Shown here piece after piece: positions 23,496 through 35,300 of a DNA stretch of 64,000 bases. The DNA is taken from positions 1 through 64,000 of the forward strand of contig CAUYLG010017993.1 of NCBI GenBank assembly GCA_963573385.1, read 5' to 3'. Within the stretch, counting starts at the first letter, position 1. Each line of letters begins with the position of its first letter. Made by a program: the position numbers and the translations under genes. The DNA is from Cacajao melanocephalus (lineage: Eukaryota; Chordata; Mammalia; Primates; Pitheciidae). The notes below the pieces were generated by a model that saw only the letters and a list, made by a program, of their open reading frames with translations, was not told where the DNA came from and did not search any database.

Positions 23496-24987
23496 GCAAC
23501 TAGACTTTCTCTTTAGAACTGAAAACAGGTCTTTAATTCAATCACCATGCACAAACTTCCCAGTGGCTCTTATAGGGTCTGTGTGCACAGTGACTGCATG
23601 GAAAAGCACGACCAAATGATTTCTCCCAAAACCTCAATGATGGCGACAACACAGGTGCTCCTTACAACAGCTGGTGGAATGCTCTAGAGTGCTTCAAAAT
23701 GAAGATGGACAAGAGAGAGCAGGAAATAGGCCTCCAGGTCCCGTCACAGTTGCCAGAATTGCCTGAGTGCTATTTACAAAAAGGGCCCTTAGGTTGAACA
23801 CACTCTGCATCTTCCCCACCTGCCTGTTGGTCAGATGTCCCATACCCTTTCCAATAGAAAAATTAAAATTAACTTGCAATTCTGTTGGAAGCTACGCAAA
23901 TAAAAGGAAATCAAGTATCTGAAAATGCTTAAATATTTATTATCATTAAGCCATTTGTTTATATGGCAATTACGCTTCACTTGGACAACATGTTATTGTG
24001 TTCACTGAGTAGGGAGAAAATGAATTTGGACAGAGGGGAGGTAATGGAGTAACACAAGAATGGAGAAGAGCAGGGGCTCTCAGGGACAAGTCCTCCTTTT
24101 TCCCAAACTGTGCTGCTCCAAGGTGGAGCACTGCCTGGGCAGGTGGGCTTTGGAGGAAGCATCTGTGTTCTGCAGGACAGGAATCCAATCTGCTCAGGCT
24201 TTGCCAGGGGCTGAAGAACAAACAGTACTGCCGGTGCCACCGTCTGTGGCTCAGGCCAGCCTCCCACAAAGCCCATGCCAGCCCTGCAGTGTCTGCCAAC
24301 GGGCCTGGCCCTCCCTGAATATGGCCAGGCTGAGCTGATACATTTGCTTTGCCAGCCAGAGCCCCACCAGCCAGGACAAATGAAGCCCTACAGGACTTGA
24401 CCTTTCAGGGAACAAAACAATGCAAGTCTGGGAACACCACCTGCAGACTGGAAAGTCCGAAGGAAAAGTGTTTGGCATTCACAAACAGAGCCTTGGACCT
24501 TGTTTTGGAATAGCGGCCTTGGAACTTAATGTGCTGTGCCCGTCAGTGAGGTCCAGGAAGGGGAAGCTGGGAGGAGGATCCAACAGGAGCCAGGAGTGAA
24601 CACTCAATGGAAGACATGAGTAAGAACATTGATGAGAAGTTGGAGAGCTGCTGACAGATAAGCAGTCTCATTTGTAATCATCTCCTGGCACCCCAGTGCT
24701 TCCTTTTCCCCAGCTTCCCCAACTGCCTCCTAACCCTATGTATCTCCAACTTGGTCACTGAGTATCCAAGAAGAGGAAGCTGAGGTCTGCAACAGCAGAG
24801 TGGGCATCTCATGAAGGAACCAGCCAGCCCTGAGCCTGAGGCTGTACTGCAGAAATAGAAGGAACAGAATTACTTCCTTTGAGTCCAGGGGAAGGGCTGG
24901 GGCTCTCAGATGCTCCTCACACATTTAACAGTCTGTTTTCACAAAAATGTGTAGCTCACTAAAGAATCCCTGGATGTTTGATTTTTA
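23496..24987. other. Intron 2 sequence, no gene seen
   Basis: GC content is moderately raised around 24050-24420. Overlapping frames on both strands there lack splice support or recognisable domains. Confidence 0.5.
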
Positions 24988-24992
24988 ACACA

Positions 24993-25025
<33 letters not shown>

Positions 25026-25099
25026 GCAGAAGAGGAGAGGAGAGGAGAGGAGAGGGGAGGGGAGTGGAGGGGAGGGGAGGGGAAGGGAGGGGAGAGAAA
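24988..25099. repeat. Compound (CA)n then (GGGGA/GGAGA)n microsatellite
   Basis: 24988-25025 is (CA)n with one T interruption. 25028-25099 is an uninterrupted purine tract on the plus strand with repeated AGGGG and GGAGA units. The G-runs fit a G-quadruplex pattern on the plus strand (template for NOS1AP). The transcript would be CCCCT- and TG-rich. Confidence 0.95.
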
Positions 25100-25639
25100 T
25101 AAAACAGGATCCTTGGTTCTTCAGTCACGTTGGCCAGAAATAATTTGGCTGGTAATACACTCTCTCACCTGCTTCATAGGAAGCAGGTCTCCTTCATTCT
25201 TAACTATGAAATTCACTTTGCCAAGTCCTTCTCACTGTCTCTGCAATGCTTACAGATGTGAGCCAAGACCTGCTTATGAGTCAAGGTACTCAGAGGCAAC
25301 TTCACCAAGGGGAGAGGATTCAGTTTACAAAGGCAAACAAACAGTATGCCAGGCTCTGTAAGTCTTTGACTGTGTTCCCTACGTTTCTAGAAGAAGCTTT
25401 GCAGCTCTGCTTCTTGCACATGATTTGAAAGGAAATTTAAAAGTGAACTCTGATAGTGCTGCTGGACATTCTAATCATATTCTGGCTACAGTCTTGGTTT
25501 CATGAGTGTGAACAGATATTCACAACAAAACCATAAGCACCTCAACCAAAGGTACTATCTCATAAAGGGCTTTCAGGAAGTTCTTTTGCATGTATTATGT
25601 GAGAGTCTAAAAATGTAGGCAATAAGATATAAAATCTGG
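25100..25639. other. Intron 2 sequence, no gene seen
   Basis: Unique-looking intron between the microsatellite and an L1M relic. Confidence 0.5.
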
Positions 25640-26104
25640 GTATACCCATGTTCACAGCAGTATTACTCACAATAACCAAAAAGTGGAAGCAACCTAAATG
25701 TCTATCAGTGGATGGATGGATTCACAAAATGTGGTGCATACGTACAACAGAATATTATTCAGCCTTAAAAAATTAGGACATTCTGACATATGCTACAACA
25801 TGGATGAAACTTGATAACAAATGGGAGAATGAAAGATATTCTAGGATTGCACGTATGTGAGGTTCCTAGGGTTGTTAAACTCATAGAGACAAACAGTAGT
25901 ACGGTGGCTGGCTAAGAAGGAGAAATGGAAAGTTGTTTAATAGGTACAGAGTTTCATTTTTGCAAGATGAAAAAGTTCTGGAGATGGATGGTGGTGATGG
26001 TTGTATAGCAATGTAAATGTACTTCATGCCACAGAACTGTACACTTAAAAAAGGGTTAAAAGGCAAATTTTATGTCATGTATATTTTACCACAAAACAAA
26101 AATG
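25640..26104 (+). mobile_element. L1M 3' end
   Basis: Begins in the ORF2 tail ('gttcacagcagtattactca', 'acctaaatgtctatcagtgg') and runs through the 3' UTR: 'atggatggtggtgatggttg', 'cagaactgtacacttaaaaa', 'gtatattttaccacaaaaca'. 5' truncated, no open frame. Confidence 0.92.
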
Positions 26105-26229
26105 GAAAATCTGAAAACACCATGTAATAAAACACATTTGTTCTCTCTGCAAGTCCCCTTAAATTCTGCTCACAAAAGGATATTTCTGGAACTCCCCCAC
26201 ATGCAAGTTAAACATGCCATACATTTCCA

Positions 26230-26545
26230 CACTTCCATGTAATTGCATTTGCTATTCCCTATGCCTAAAATGCCCCCCCACACCATCTGCCTGGTGAACT
26301 CCTGTTTATTCTTGAAATATCTGCTCGCACTTCTACACAGTAAAGCCAACTCCCGCTTCCCGTATCCTCCCACAGAGTTGGTTACTACAGCAATATGCAA
26401 GCCTCTATTATCACTCACTGTTGATTGGTTGCTTATTTATTTGCCCCACAGGCCAGGCCTTTCATAAGAGCAAGAAATATGACTGACACACATTTCTACC
26501 CAAGAAAAAAGACCAGGACATAGGAGGGTGATAAATAAATGTCAA
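26230..26545 (+). mobile_element. L2 LINE fragment
   Basis: 'gctattccctatgcctaaaa', 'tcctgtttattcttgaaata' and the 'agagcaagaaatatgactga' near the end parallel the L2 3' region ('ctgcctggaatgctc...tcaagtctcag...'). Diverged. Confidence 0.6.
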
Positions 26546-26760
26546 ATAAAGTAGTGAATATAGTTGACAGTGTTTATTCACAGAACCCAAGAAAAGGCCC
26601 TGTATATAAAGTAAGCTTTCCAGAAGTTAATTACCAAGTTATTAAAATCTGGATTCCATTCCATAGTGCAAGGAATTTAAGAAGAACTTATCTTCCTTAC
26701 ATGGTCCATGGTCTACAGCACAGTACTGAGTACCTTATCTATGCTTGATACAGGCTTTTA

Positions 26761-27621
<861 letters not shown>

Positions 27622-27785
27622 CCATTTGGAATACCTGATTAAAAGGCAGAATCCCAGACCTAGGCTTTAGAAATGTTTATTCAGCAGATCAGGAGTAAAG
27701 CCAAAAGCTGGCATTTTAAAAAATGCACATGGTAATGTGGATCATGCAATTCAGAAACACTGCTCTGGGCCACAAAAGCAAGGGT
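27622..27785 (+). mobile_element. MER5A-like hAT MITE
   Basis: 'ggcagaatcccagacctagg', 'gctggcattttaaaaaatgc', and the terminal 'cagaaacactgctctgggcc' match the MER5A order. Non-autonomous, no coding capacity. Confidence 0.7.
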
Positions 27786-28048
27786 TATTACACATTTTTA
27801 TTTGCATGAAGAATTGCCATAGACTAACCAATGTGTCTTAATCATATATGTGTGTCTTAATAGGTATATTGTTTTTTAAGTATAGAGATAGATTCTTATG
27901 AAAGTGCTATTGCTAGTTGTTGTCATCCATTTTCTAAATCAAAAGCTGCTAAAATAAAAAGTATTACTTTGGGAGGAAATTCAGAGTGGTAGGCATTAGG
28001 TACTCATATACCTTACGTTTCATAAATTTTTTATATCTGAAATATTTC

Positions 28049-28190
28049 TTATTTATTTATTTGTTTATTTAAATAGTGACAGGGTTTTGCTATGTTCCCC
28101 AGGCTGATCTCAAAACCCTGGGCTCAAGCAATCCTCCCACATCGGCCTCCCAAAATGTTAGGATTACAGGCGTAAGCCACTGCACCCAGC
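28049..28190 (-). mobile_element. Alu left monomer (FLAM-like)
   Basis: Reversed Alu left arm: 'ccaggctgatctcaaaaccc', 'ggcctcccaaaatgttagga', 'taagccactgcacccagc', preceded by a T/A-rich tail (ttatttatttatttg). Imperfect 12 bp duplication, ctgaaatatttc at 28037-28048 and ctgaaatagttc at 28191-28202, shows it inserted as a monomer. Confidence 0.88.
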
Positions 28191-28254
28191 CTGAAATAGT
28201 TCATTAAAAAATTTAGAGGAATCCTTGTGTCTGAAATGTTTGAGACCACCAGTG

Positions 28255-28395
28255 TTGACCAAGCTTTTCATTTTGTAGATGAAGAAACCAGTGCCCAGGG
28301 ATAAGTGACTTCCCAGGTTCATTAGCAGAAAACCTGTATCTGGAACCTGCATCTCCTGACTCAGCTCTGTGCTTGCTACATTGCCCAACACTTGT
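28255..28395 (-). mobile_element. MIR SINE
   Basis: 'agatgaagaaaccagtgccc', 'ataagtgacttcccaggttc' and 'ctggaacctgcatctcctga' are the reversed MIR core. Confidence 0.7.
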
Positions 28396-29584
28396 GTCTT
28401 TTTTAGTAGCTCAGAATCATGGCTCCAGAAAATAAAATTATTCATTCATCCCTCCATTCATTGAATACATGGTTAATGAGCTCCCTCACGAGCACACAAA
28501 CTCCATCTTGTAACAGAAAGCAAGAAGAGGAATAAGAACTTATTGGAAATTAACTTCACAGGATCAGGAACATTCCACACCCAGGGACACATGTCAATAA
28601 CCTGGGAAGGGCACAAAATACCAGTGAGATCAGAAAAACATAGTAAAGAGACTTTCTGAACTTAAGGAAGGTTTTGGAGCAGGAAATATTCAAGCTCATT
28701 GCTGTTTGAACCATTGAGATGGTGGAAGAGAGGTTCACGCACACACAGACGTTCTGTGAAGAGGCGGCATTTCCAGAGTGTCAGGAGCCCAGCATGATGG
28801 CAGAGGGCAAGTTAAACAGGCCTTTGCATGGAAGGCAGCGGCAGCCTCGAGAGCAGGCAATTTCAGGCTGTGTACTCGGGAGCTCCGAGTGGTGGCTGCT
28901 CCCTGTAGAGAGGAGACTAGACAGGCCCGGGAATACAGCCATCACTTTTCTCTGACTAGGAGCATGTTGTCCGGTCACAGGGAGCTGAACAACAACCTAA
29001 ATGATCAAGGAGCCGGAAGGGGTGATTTACGAAGCAAGATGAGCACCACTACTAATAATCATCCGCTGCTTTCAGCTGCTTTCTCCTCTGTATCACTCAC
29101 GGCATGTTAAAAACAAGTATTAGAATCGTCTTCTCTTCTTTAAGTATAAACAGAGGAAGAGGTGGATGACAAGGTAAAAATACAACAGTATAAACCCAAC
29201 TCTGGTCAATTTTATCATTGTCCACTAATACCTAGCCCAGACTCTCCTCTAAATGGTTAATATATCATGTAAGTAGGAAGACTACAGACATTAAAAGAAC
29301 ATTCCTAGTAGAAAGAAAAGGTACTTATTTAAGGTGATGAATGTCCCAGTTACCCTGATTTGATCTTTACAATCTATATGAATGTGTCAAATTATCACAT
29401 GCACCCTAAAATATACACACCTATTATAAAGCAATAAATAGTCTTGCAGGGAGGGGGGTGGAGACAACACTGTTCCCACAGTATGATTCATATCCATACA
29501 CACACACACATGTAGAAGGAGTAAAAGTTTCCTGGTATTTAGAAGAATCATGAATCAAAGATTTATGGTTTTCTGCCTCAGGCT
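28396..29584. other. Intron 2 sequence, no gene seen
   Basis: Unique-looking. Includes a short interrupted CA run near 29498. Plus frames at 28719-29110 lack support. Confidence 0.5.
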
Positions 29585-29597
29585 AAAAATGGTTATG

Positions 29598-29869
29598 CCA
29601 AACACATGTTCTCACTCACAAGTGGGTGTTGAACAATGAGAACACATGGACACAGGGAGGGGAACATCACACACTGGGGTCTGTTGGGAGGTGGGGGGCT
29701 AGGGGAGGGATAGCAGGGGGTGGGGAGATTGGGGAGGGATAACATTAGGAGAAATACCTAATGTAGGTGACGGGGAGATGGAGGCAGCAAACCACCATGG
29801 CATGTGTATACCTATGTAACAATCTTGCAAGATCTGTACATGTACCCCAGAACTTAAAGTAAAATTTTA
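29598..29869 (+). mobile_element. 5'-truncated primate L1 (L1PA/L1PB) 3' end
   Basis: Starts inside the L1 3' UTR: 'catgttctcactcacaagtg', 'gaacaatgagaacacatgga', a G-rich polypurine segment, 'aacattaggagaaataccta', and ends 'gtaccccagaacttaaagta'. A 13 bp duplication (one mismatch), aaaaatggttatg at 29585-29597 and aaaaatgattatg at 29870-29882, marks a clean insertion of about 270 bp. Confidence 0.95.
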
Positions 29870-30094
29870 AAAAATGATTATGAGACAAACAATGAATCCT
29901 TTTATCTTTCTAAGGCTTGATTTACCTCTCTTGAAAAGAACGCAATCAATCACGTTTAATAAACCTCCCAGCACCTCTCACTACCTGCCACACACATCCC
30001 ACACTCACCTTGTGAAGTTAGGTGAAACAATTTGCATGAAGCATTATAAAGTCAAAGAAGCTACACTGAATAGTAATGCTATTTCACAGCAAAT

Positions 30095-30230
30095 ATTCAC
30101 ATTCTTAGCTACATGACCTTGAGCAAGCCACCTACCCTACAGAAGGGTATAATTCTTCCCTTCTGTGAAGCCAGGGTATTGGGTTAGATTACAACCGTCC
30201 CAGCTCTAAACATGACTCAATGTGATACAA
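30095..30230 (+). mobile_element. MIR SINE 3' part
   Basis: 'agctacatgaccttgagcaa' 'gccacctaccctacagaagg' to 'ttagattacaaccgtcccag' and 'ctctaaacatgactcaatgt' follow the MIR order with its 3' end. Confidence 0.65.
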
Positions 30231-31278
30231 ACCTTCAGAGTTCTTGTAAGAGAAGTTAGATGGCAGGCACCCTTGAGGAAGGTGGGGGAAAGGTATAGCA
30301 ACATAAATGAAGGGATTTGGTGAGGCCAGGTCAATCCCAGAAGCAAGGGAAGGGGATAGAAGGGAGAAAGGATGGAAGGGAGAATGGATGCAGACAGATG
30401 GGTAAGGTTCTAAAATGGAAAAGAAGTTACTATAGTTTTACATAGAAAGTAGGAGGGTACTTAAGGCTTTTAAAAAGAGTGAAAAATAGAGGTGCAAATC
30501 CTGAACATAATCTTGGCAACAGCACTGAGGATTCAGAAAGGAGAGACACTGGATATGAGAAATCTAGGAAAGACTAGAGACATATATGAAGCACTGCATT
30601 GTAAGAATAAAATGTCTGGATGAAATCACTATATAGACTGAGAAGCAGAATAAGGAAATGGTCTCTAAATCCCCTGCCTGGAAAAGGTAGCAATGTCTTC
30701 AACAACACCAGCACAGGTGAACACAAGGATGTATCATACATTGAAAAAGTCTACCTTGCACTGGAGAATCAGGTAATAGAAGTTAGATGGGATATAGGGG
30801 TCCTATGGGCATTCACGTGGGACTGCTTTTCCTACTCTCTCCCAAGTCTTCTATCCACTGAATCTCCCCTTACTAAGCTTAGGTTGAACTTAGACTTTCT
30901 AGCATGATGAACAAGAGATAAGAGTAAATTTGGAAAACCTGTGATTGCATTCAACCATTAGGGTCATACAAGTTCCAGATATAAGGTGACTGGGAGGAGA
31001 AAAACTACAGTAGGCACAACTGATGGCCCCAGTGAATATTCATGGTATAATGGAAGGTATGATGAAGAAGGTAATTCTTGAGAGATACTGAAGAAACTAT
31101 TTGAGAAGGAGGAGGAAAATAATAAAATCAGAATTGGGAGGGCTCTTGGAAGTCACAGTGTCGTCTCTGTCAAGCAATCGTTCAGCCTCTAACAAAATAC
31201 TGGCAGTTTGAAAAGTAGTTTCTTACAATAAAACTGGAAGCCACACCCAGAAGTTCCTACTTATATGATTCTCTAAAC
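30231..31278. other. Intron 2 sequence, no gene seen
   Basis: Purine-rich on the plus strand around 30270-30400. Possibly an ancient repeat, but I cannot assign it. Confidence 0.5.
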
Positions 31279-31446
31279 CAGTGCTTCTCAAACTTGAAGG
31301 TCCGCATGAATCACTCAGAGACCTTGTTAAATTACAGGCCATTCTGCAGGTCTGGAGAGAGCCAAGGGTTCTTTATTTCTAGCAGGGTCTGAGATGATGC
31401 TGACACTACTGGTCCACAGACCACACTTTGAGAAGCAAGGATCTAG
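31279..31446 (+). mobile_element. MER5-like hAT MITE
   Basis: Terminal 'gtgcttctcaaacttgaagg' and 'cacactttgagaagcaagga' form the characteristic inverted termini. The internal 'gatgatgctgacactactgg' 'tccacagacca' fits MER5. Confidence 0.75.
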
Positions 31447-31804
31447 AACTACAGTATGTAAGTCCAAAAGGTATTTGGATATGTCTGCGTGTGAACTAAC
31501 AATCTCTAAGGTTTCTTTCAGTGCTAACATTCAATGATTCCTACCAATAGTGTATGTCTTCAATACTCTGAGTTACATAAAATTGAGACACAGGGTGTTT
31601 CTCAGGAACAACCACCTTAAGATGGCCCCAAATCAAACTGTAATATACCACTCTCACACACAAATGATATAAATACAGTAACCAGAACACAAGTTCCCAG
31701 AATGGAGGGGAATCTGAAGAGTTATTGACTTCTTCCAGAGCATAATAATTACCTACTGTCAGTAGGTGGCAATATTTCCTTGGGGTTATGGGATTGTGGA
31801 GTGG
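31447..31804. other. Intron 2 sequence between two MER5 copies
   Basis: 31498-31545 (ctctaaggtttctttcagtg then ctaacattcaatgattc) looks like a MIR-type 3' end. The rest is unassigned. Confidence 0.45.
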
Positions 31805-31995
31805 AACCATGGTTCTCAGCCTGGGCTGTATGCTAGAACCAACTGGGGAATTAAAAAATACTGGTATCTGGATCCCACCCCTAGAAGTTTTTATGTAATT
31901 GGTCTGAAGTGCAACCTGGGCACTAGGTTTTTTTTTTTTTTTTTTTTTTTGCTACCCAGGTGATTCTCGTGCAGCTAAGGCTGAGGTCCACTAGA
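31805..31995 (+). mobile_element. MER5A element with an expanded T run
   Basis: 'tggttctcagcctgggctgt', 'aaaaaatactggtatctgga' 'tcccacccc' and the right end 'cccaggtgattctcgtgcag' 'ctaaggctgaggtcc' match MER5A. Where the consensus has a short T-run there are about 24 Ts (31929-31951). Confidence 0.82.
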
Positions 31996-32337
31996 GTAGA
32001 GTGAGGTTTAGCAAAGTATAGAAATGAAGAAGTCAGTGCTGGTCATCCCACCACTCCTGATTCCCAGTGTCTCTCCATTCCTCACTGGGACTGACTGATG
32101 CACCACAAGATCTCTATTCCATCTCATCTTCTCTTTCAGCCCATCACCATAGGTAACTCCAAGGCTGCACCAGACATTACTTGCTCCAAATTTCTATGAC
32201 AACAAATGAACTTGGGTAAAGAGATGCCAGGATGGTTTATGTAGGAAGAGCACTGGCATCCTTTGCTTTCTGCAGGATTGTTTTCACCACAGCAAAGTGC
32301 ACTAACCCACCTCATTTCCAGTACCAGCCTTGACTCT
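31996..32337. other. Intron 2 sequence, no gene seen
   Basis: Unique-looking spacer between two DNA transposon relics. Confidence 0.5.
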
Positions 32338-32572
32338 GAGGGTCAGCAAATTTTTTCTGTAAAAGACAAGATGGTAAGTCTTTTATGTTTTGAGGGCTAT
32401 GTGGTCTCTGTTGCAACTATGTAACTCTATTGCTCCAGCACAAAAGCAGCCATAGACAATACACAGATAAATGAGTGTGGTTATGTTCCAACAAAGCTTT
32501 ATTTATAAAGGTAGTCAGTGGGGTGGGCCAGATTTGATCCATGAGCCATGGTTTGCCAACCCCTGGCCTTAC
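32338..32572 (+). mobile_element. hAT-type non-autonomous DNA transposon (MER58-like)
   Basis: 'gggtcagcaaattttttctg' 'taaaagacaagatgg', 'agcagccatagacaatacac', 'gttccaacaaagctttattt', and the terminal 'ggtttgccaacccctggcc' follow a well-known MITE consensus. Terminal inverted repeats are visible (agggtcagcaaa / tttgccaacccct). The exact family name is uncertain. Confidence 0.75.
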
Positions 32573-32934
32573 CTCATCTGAGTTCCTTCTGAATTTTCTG
32601 TCTCCTCTCTAGGACAGCATGTGAAGTTACCAAGCACAACCACTGTGACATCCAGAGTGCGGAAAGGAGACTACTGGATAGAGACAGAAATGTGTGGGAG
32701 GGGCCCTGAAGACAGATGAGATTTGAACATGGACCCAAAGCAGAGCAAGGTGACTATTCAGAGATGATGATGGACATAGGGGAAGAAACCCCCACTACAA
32801 ACTGCAAAATCCTAATCTCACGATTATTTTCCCATGAGAAAACAATCTGTGACGTGAGGCAGGTTTCCACCTCCAACTCTGATGGAAATCTAAAGTCAAA
32901 CTTGACAGGGAAAGAGAATGAGAGTAAGATGTGA
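32573..32934. other. Intron 2 sequence, no gene seen
   Basis: Unassigned. The plus frame at 32716-32934 has no splice support. Confidence 0.45.
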
Positions 32935-33049
32935 CCAGATCAGGCAAAACCCCAAAATGAACATGAAAATAAACCTTATACCTTATGCCAAAAGTAATTC
33001 AAAGTGCATCAGGCTTAAGGGTAAAACTATAAAACTTTTAGAAGAAAAT

Positions 33050-33279
33050 GGTGGGCAGATCACCTGAGGTCAGGAGTTTGAGACCAGCCTGGCCAACATG
33101 GTGAAACTCCATCTCTACTAAAAATACAAAAATTAGCCAGCATGGTGGCACATGCATGTAGTCCCAGCTACTTGGGAGGCTGAGTCAGGAGAATCGCTTG
33201 AACCCAGGAAGTGGAGGTTGCAAAGCTGAGATCGTGCCACTCCATTCCAGCCTGGGTGACAGAGTGAGAAAAAAAAAAC
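33050..33279 (+). mobile_element. 5'-truncated Alu inside L1M
   Basis: Starts at gtgggcagatcacctgaggt, lacking about the first 50 bases of Alu. It continues through cctggccaacatggtgaaac and ends gggtgacagagtgag plus a short A tail. L1M sequence resumes directly on either side. No clear target-site duplication. Confidence 0.93.
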
Positions 33280-33605
33280 TTTGTGACCTGGGTTTCTACA
33301 GAATTTCTAGGTATGATAACAAAAGCGTAATCCATAAAAGAAAAAAACCTGATAAACTGAACTTCATATAATTCAACCTGCTCTGTAGAAGCCAGTTTTA
33401 AGTGAATAAAAAGACAAGTAACAGACTGGGAGAAAATGCTTGCAAATAGGACACCTGACAAAAGATTTGTATCCAGAATACGTTCATATAAAGAACTCTC
33501 GAATCTCAACAGCTATAGACAATATGCAAAGTAAAAAATGGGCAAACGATTCAAATGGACACTTGATTAAAGGGGATATATGGAAAGCAAATAAACACAT
33601 GTAAA

Positions 33606-33820
33606 GAAACCCAACAAGTTTTGGTAGTTGGTTCAGTGTTTTCGTCTAACAGGAGGAACTGAAACAAGTGAGGCTCATGCCTAGGAAACGACTAATAAAT
33701 TATTTCTGCCCACTGGGATTTTTAGAGTCTGAATCTTGAGCCCCAGCACCTATTGAAACACACCTGATTACAGCTCCCCAAGACAATAGGCTATTCTCTC
33801 AAGTCTGGAATAATGACCTC
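33606..33820. mobile_element. Unidentified 215 bp insert within L1M
   Basis: The L1M order 'aaataaacacatg' ... 'catgaaaagacgttcaatat' is broken here by sequence that is not L1-like. Flanks acatgtaaag and ccatgaaaag suggest a short imperfect target duplication. The insert begins aaacccaacaagttttggta and includes gcccactgggatttttagag. Family unknown to me. Confidence 0.5.
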
Positions 33821-33940
33821 CCATGAAAAGACGTTCAATATCATTAGCTGTTAGGGAAATGCAAATTAAAACCACAATAAGATCCCACTATATACATATT
33901 AGAATAGATAATATTTAAAAAAAAAAAAACAACTAGACAC

Positions 33941-34206
33941 TGTATGGTAGATGCACCTGACAGAAATAACAAGAAATAGGGTTGCCACGTGCAGGTTGCT
34001 GAGGGAAGGGTGCCAAGTGAGGGTGCTATATAAACTGCATATTTTTTACAGGTGGTTATCATTCTCCTCTCCAGCCTGCAGCCACCAGACCATCTCTGTA
34101 TGTAAGTTCCCCCAAACAAACCTCATGTTTTGTTCACCAGTTCTGGGTCTCTTCTCTGGCCTCTTGAACCTAGTGCCATCCCTACTGAAGTCAACAGGGT
34201 CCAGCA
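33941..34206 (+). mobile_element. LTR-like insert with TATA box within L1M
   Basis: Begins tgtatggtag and ends gtccagca (TG...CA ends), interrupting the L1M 'gacaatac...gccaag' region. TATATAAA at 34027-34034, and a degenerate poly(A)-like region (cccccaaacaaacctcatgt) 80-90 bases downstream. This is the size and layout of a solo retroviral LTR. Family not resolved and no coding sequence present. Confidence 0.5.
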
Positions 34207-34976
34207 CAACAGACGCCAAGCACCGGGGAGGATGCAGAGCCACCGGACTTCTCATGCGTTGTTGAAGGAATGGAAAGTAGCATAGCCACTTGGGAAAACT
34301 AATTTGGCAGTCTCTTAGAATGTTAAACATACACTTACCATGTGACCCAGCAATACCTTAGCTAGGCGTTTACCCTAGAGAAAGGGAAAGTTATGTTCCC
34401 ACAAAGACCTGTACATGAATGTTTAACAGCTCTATTATAATCACCAAAATTAGAAAAGACTCAAATATCCCTCCACAGGGTGAATGGATAAGCAAATTGT
34501 GATACATCCATATAATAGAATACTACTCTAAAATAAAAAGGAAAATAGGCCATCCATGTGTGATACAGTATTGTTACAGAAAATTAAAGGGGAATTAATT
34601 AATTGAAATGTAAAACAAATTTTTAATAAATAAAAAGAACTGCTGATACACACAAAACTTGGAAGTATCTCTATCTTGATTGGGGTGAAGGTTACATGAA
34701 TCTATACGTAGATACAAACTCATAAAACTATACCCTCAAAATTAATTTTACTGTTAGTTTTAAAAATGAAATGAAAATTAAAGTCCTTTGGGCTGGATAA
34801 AGTGTCAGGATAGGGGATGCCTCCAAAACTCCCTCTCCTCCTCAGAAGGCCCCCAGACCTCCAAGGTCAGCATAGACTGAATGTGAGAGGCACGTTCTCC
34901 ACTGCAGCACAAAGCACAGTGACAATTCTGAACTAACTCTTCCCAGGTCAAGAACAGGGGCTTCCAGAGCTGGCAG

Positions 34977-35102
34977 TGAGAGAGAATTGCTTGAGCCCAG
35001 GAGTTCAAGGCTAAATTGAGCCATGATGGTGCCACTGCACTCCAGCCTGAGTGACAGAATAAGACCCTGTCCCAAGAAAACAAACAAACAAACAAAAAAC
35101 AA
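34977..35102 (+). mobile_element. Alu right-arm fragment (FRAM-like)
   Basis: 'gagaattgcttgagcccagg' to 'actccagcctgagtgacaga' plus an (AAAC)n tail. It lacks the left arm. Confidence 0.85.
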
Positions 35103-35300
35103 GACCAAAGGAAGGCCCAGTAAGTACACAGCAGGAAGGCGGCCATCCACAAGCTAGGAACATGGTCTTAACCAACCCAGCCATGCTGGCACCCTGATCT
35201 CAGACTTCCAACCTCCAGAACTGTGAGAAACAAATGTCTGTTGTTTAATCCACCCAATCTATGGTATTCTTTTATAGAAGCCCAAGCTGACTAAGATAGA
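35103..35300 (+). mobile_element. MaLR LTR 3' part (MLT1-like)
   Basis: 'acacagcaggaaggcggcca', 'cagacttccaacctccagaa' 'ctgtgagaaacaaatgtctg', 'ctatggtattcttttataga' and 'gctgactaaga' match the MLT1 3' half, truncated at its left end by the Alu fragment. Confidence 0.85.

Larger units (their letters stand above)
32935..34760 (+). mobile_element. L1M relic (ORF2 3' part and 3' UTR), interrupted by three insertions
   Basis: Collinear L1M pieces: 'ggtaaaactataaaactttt', 'aaagcgtaatccataaaaga', 'acagactgggagaaaatgct', 'agctgttagggaaatgcaaa' 'ttaaaaccacaataagat', 'aaacatacacttaccatgtg', and a 3' UTR-like end near 34690. Interrupted at 33050-33279 (Alu), 33606-33820 (unidentified) and 33941-34206 (LTR-like). 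Multiple stops and indels. Confidence 0.9.
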
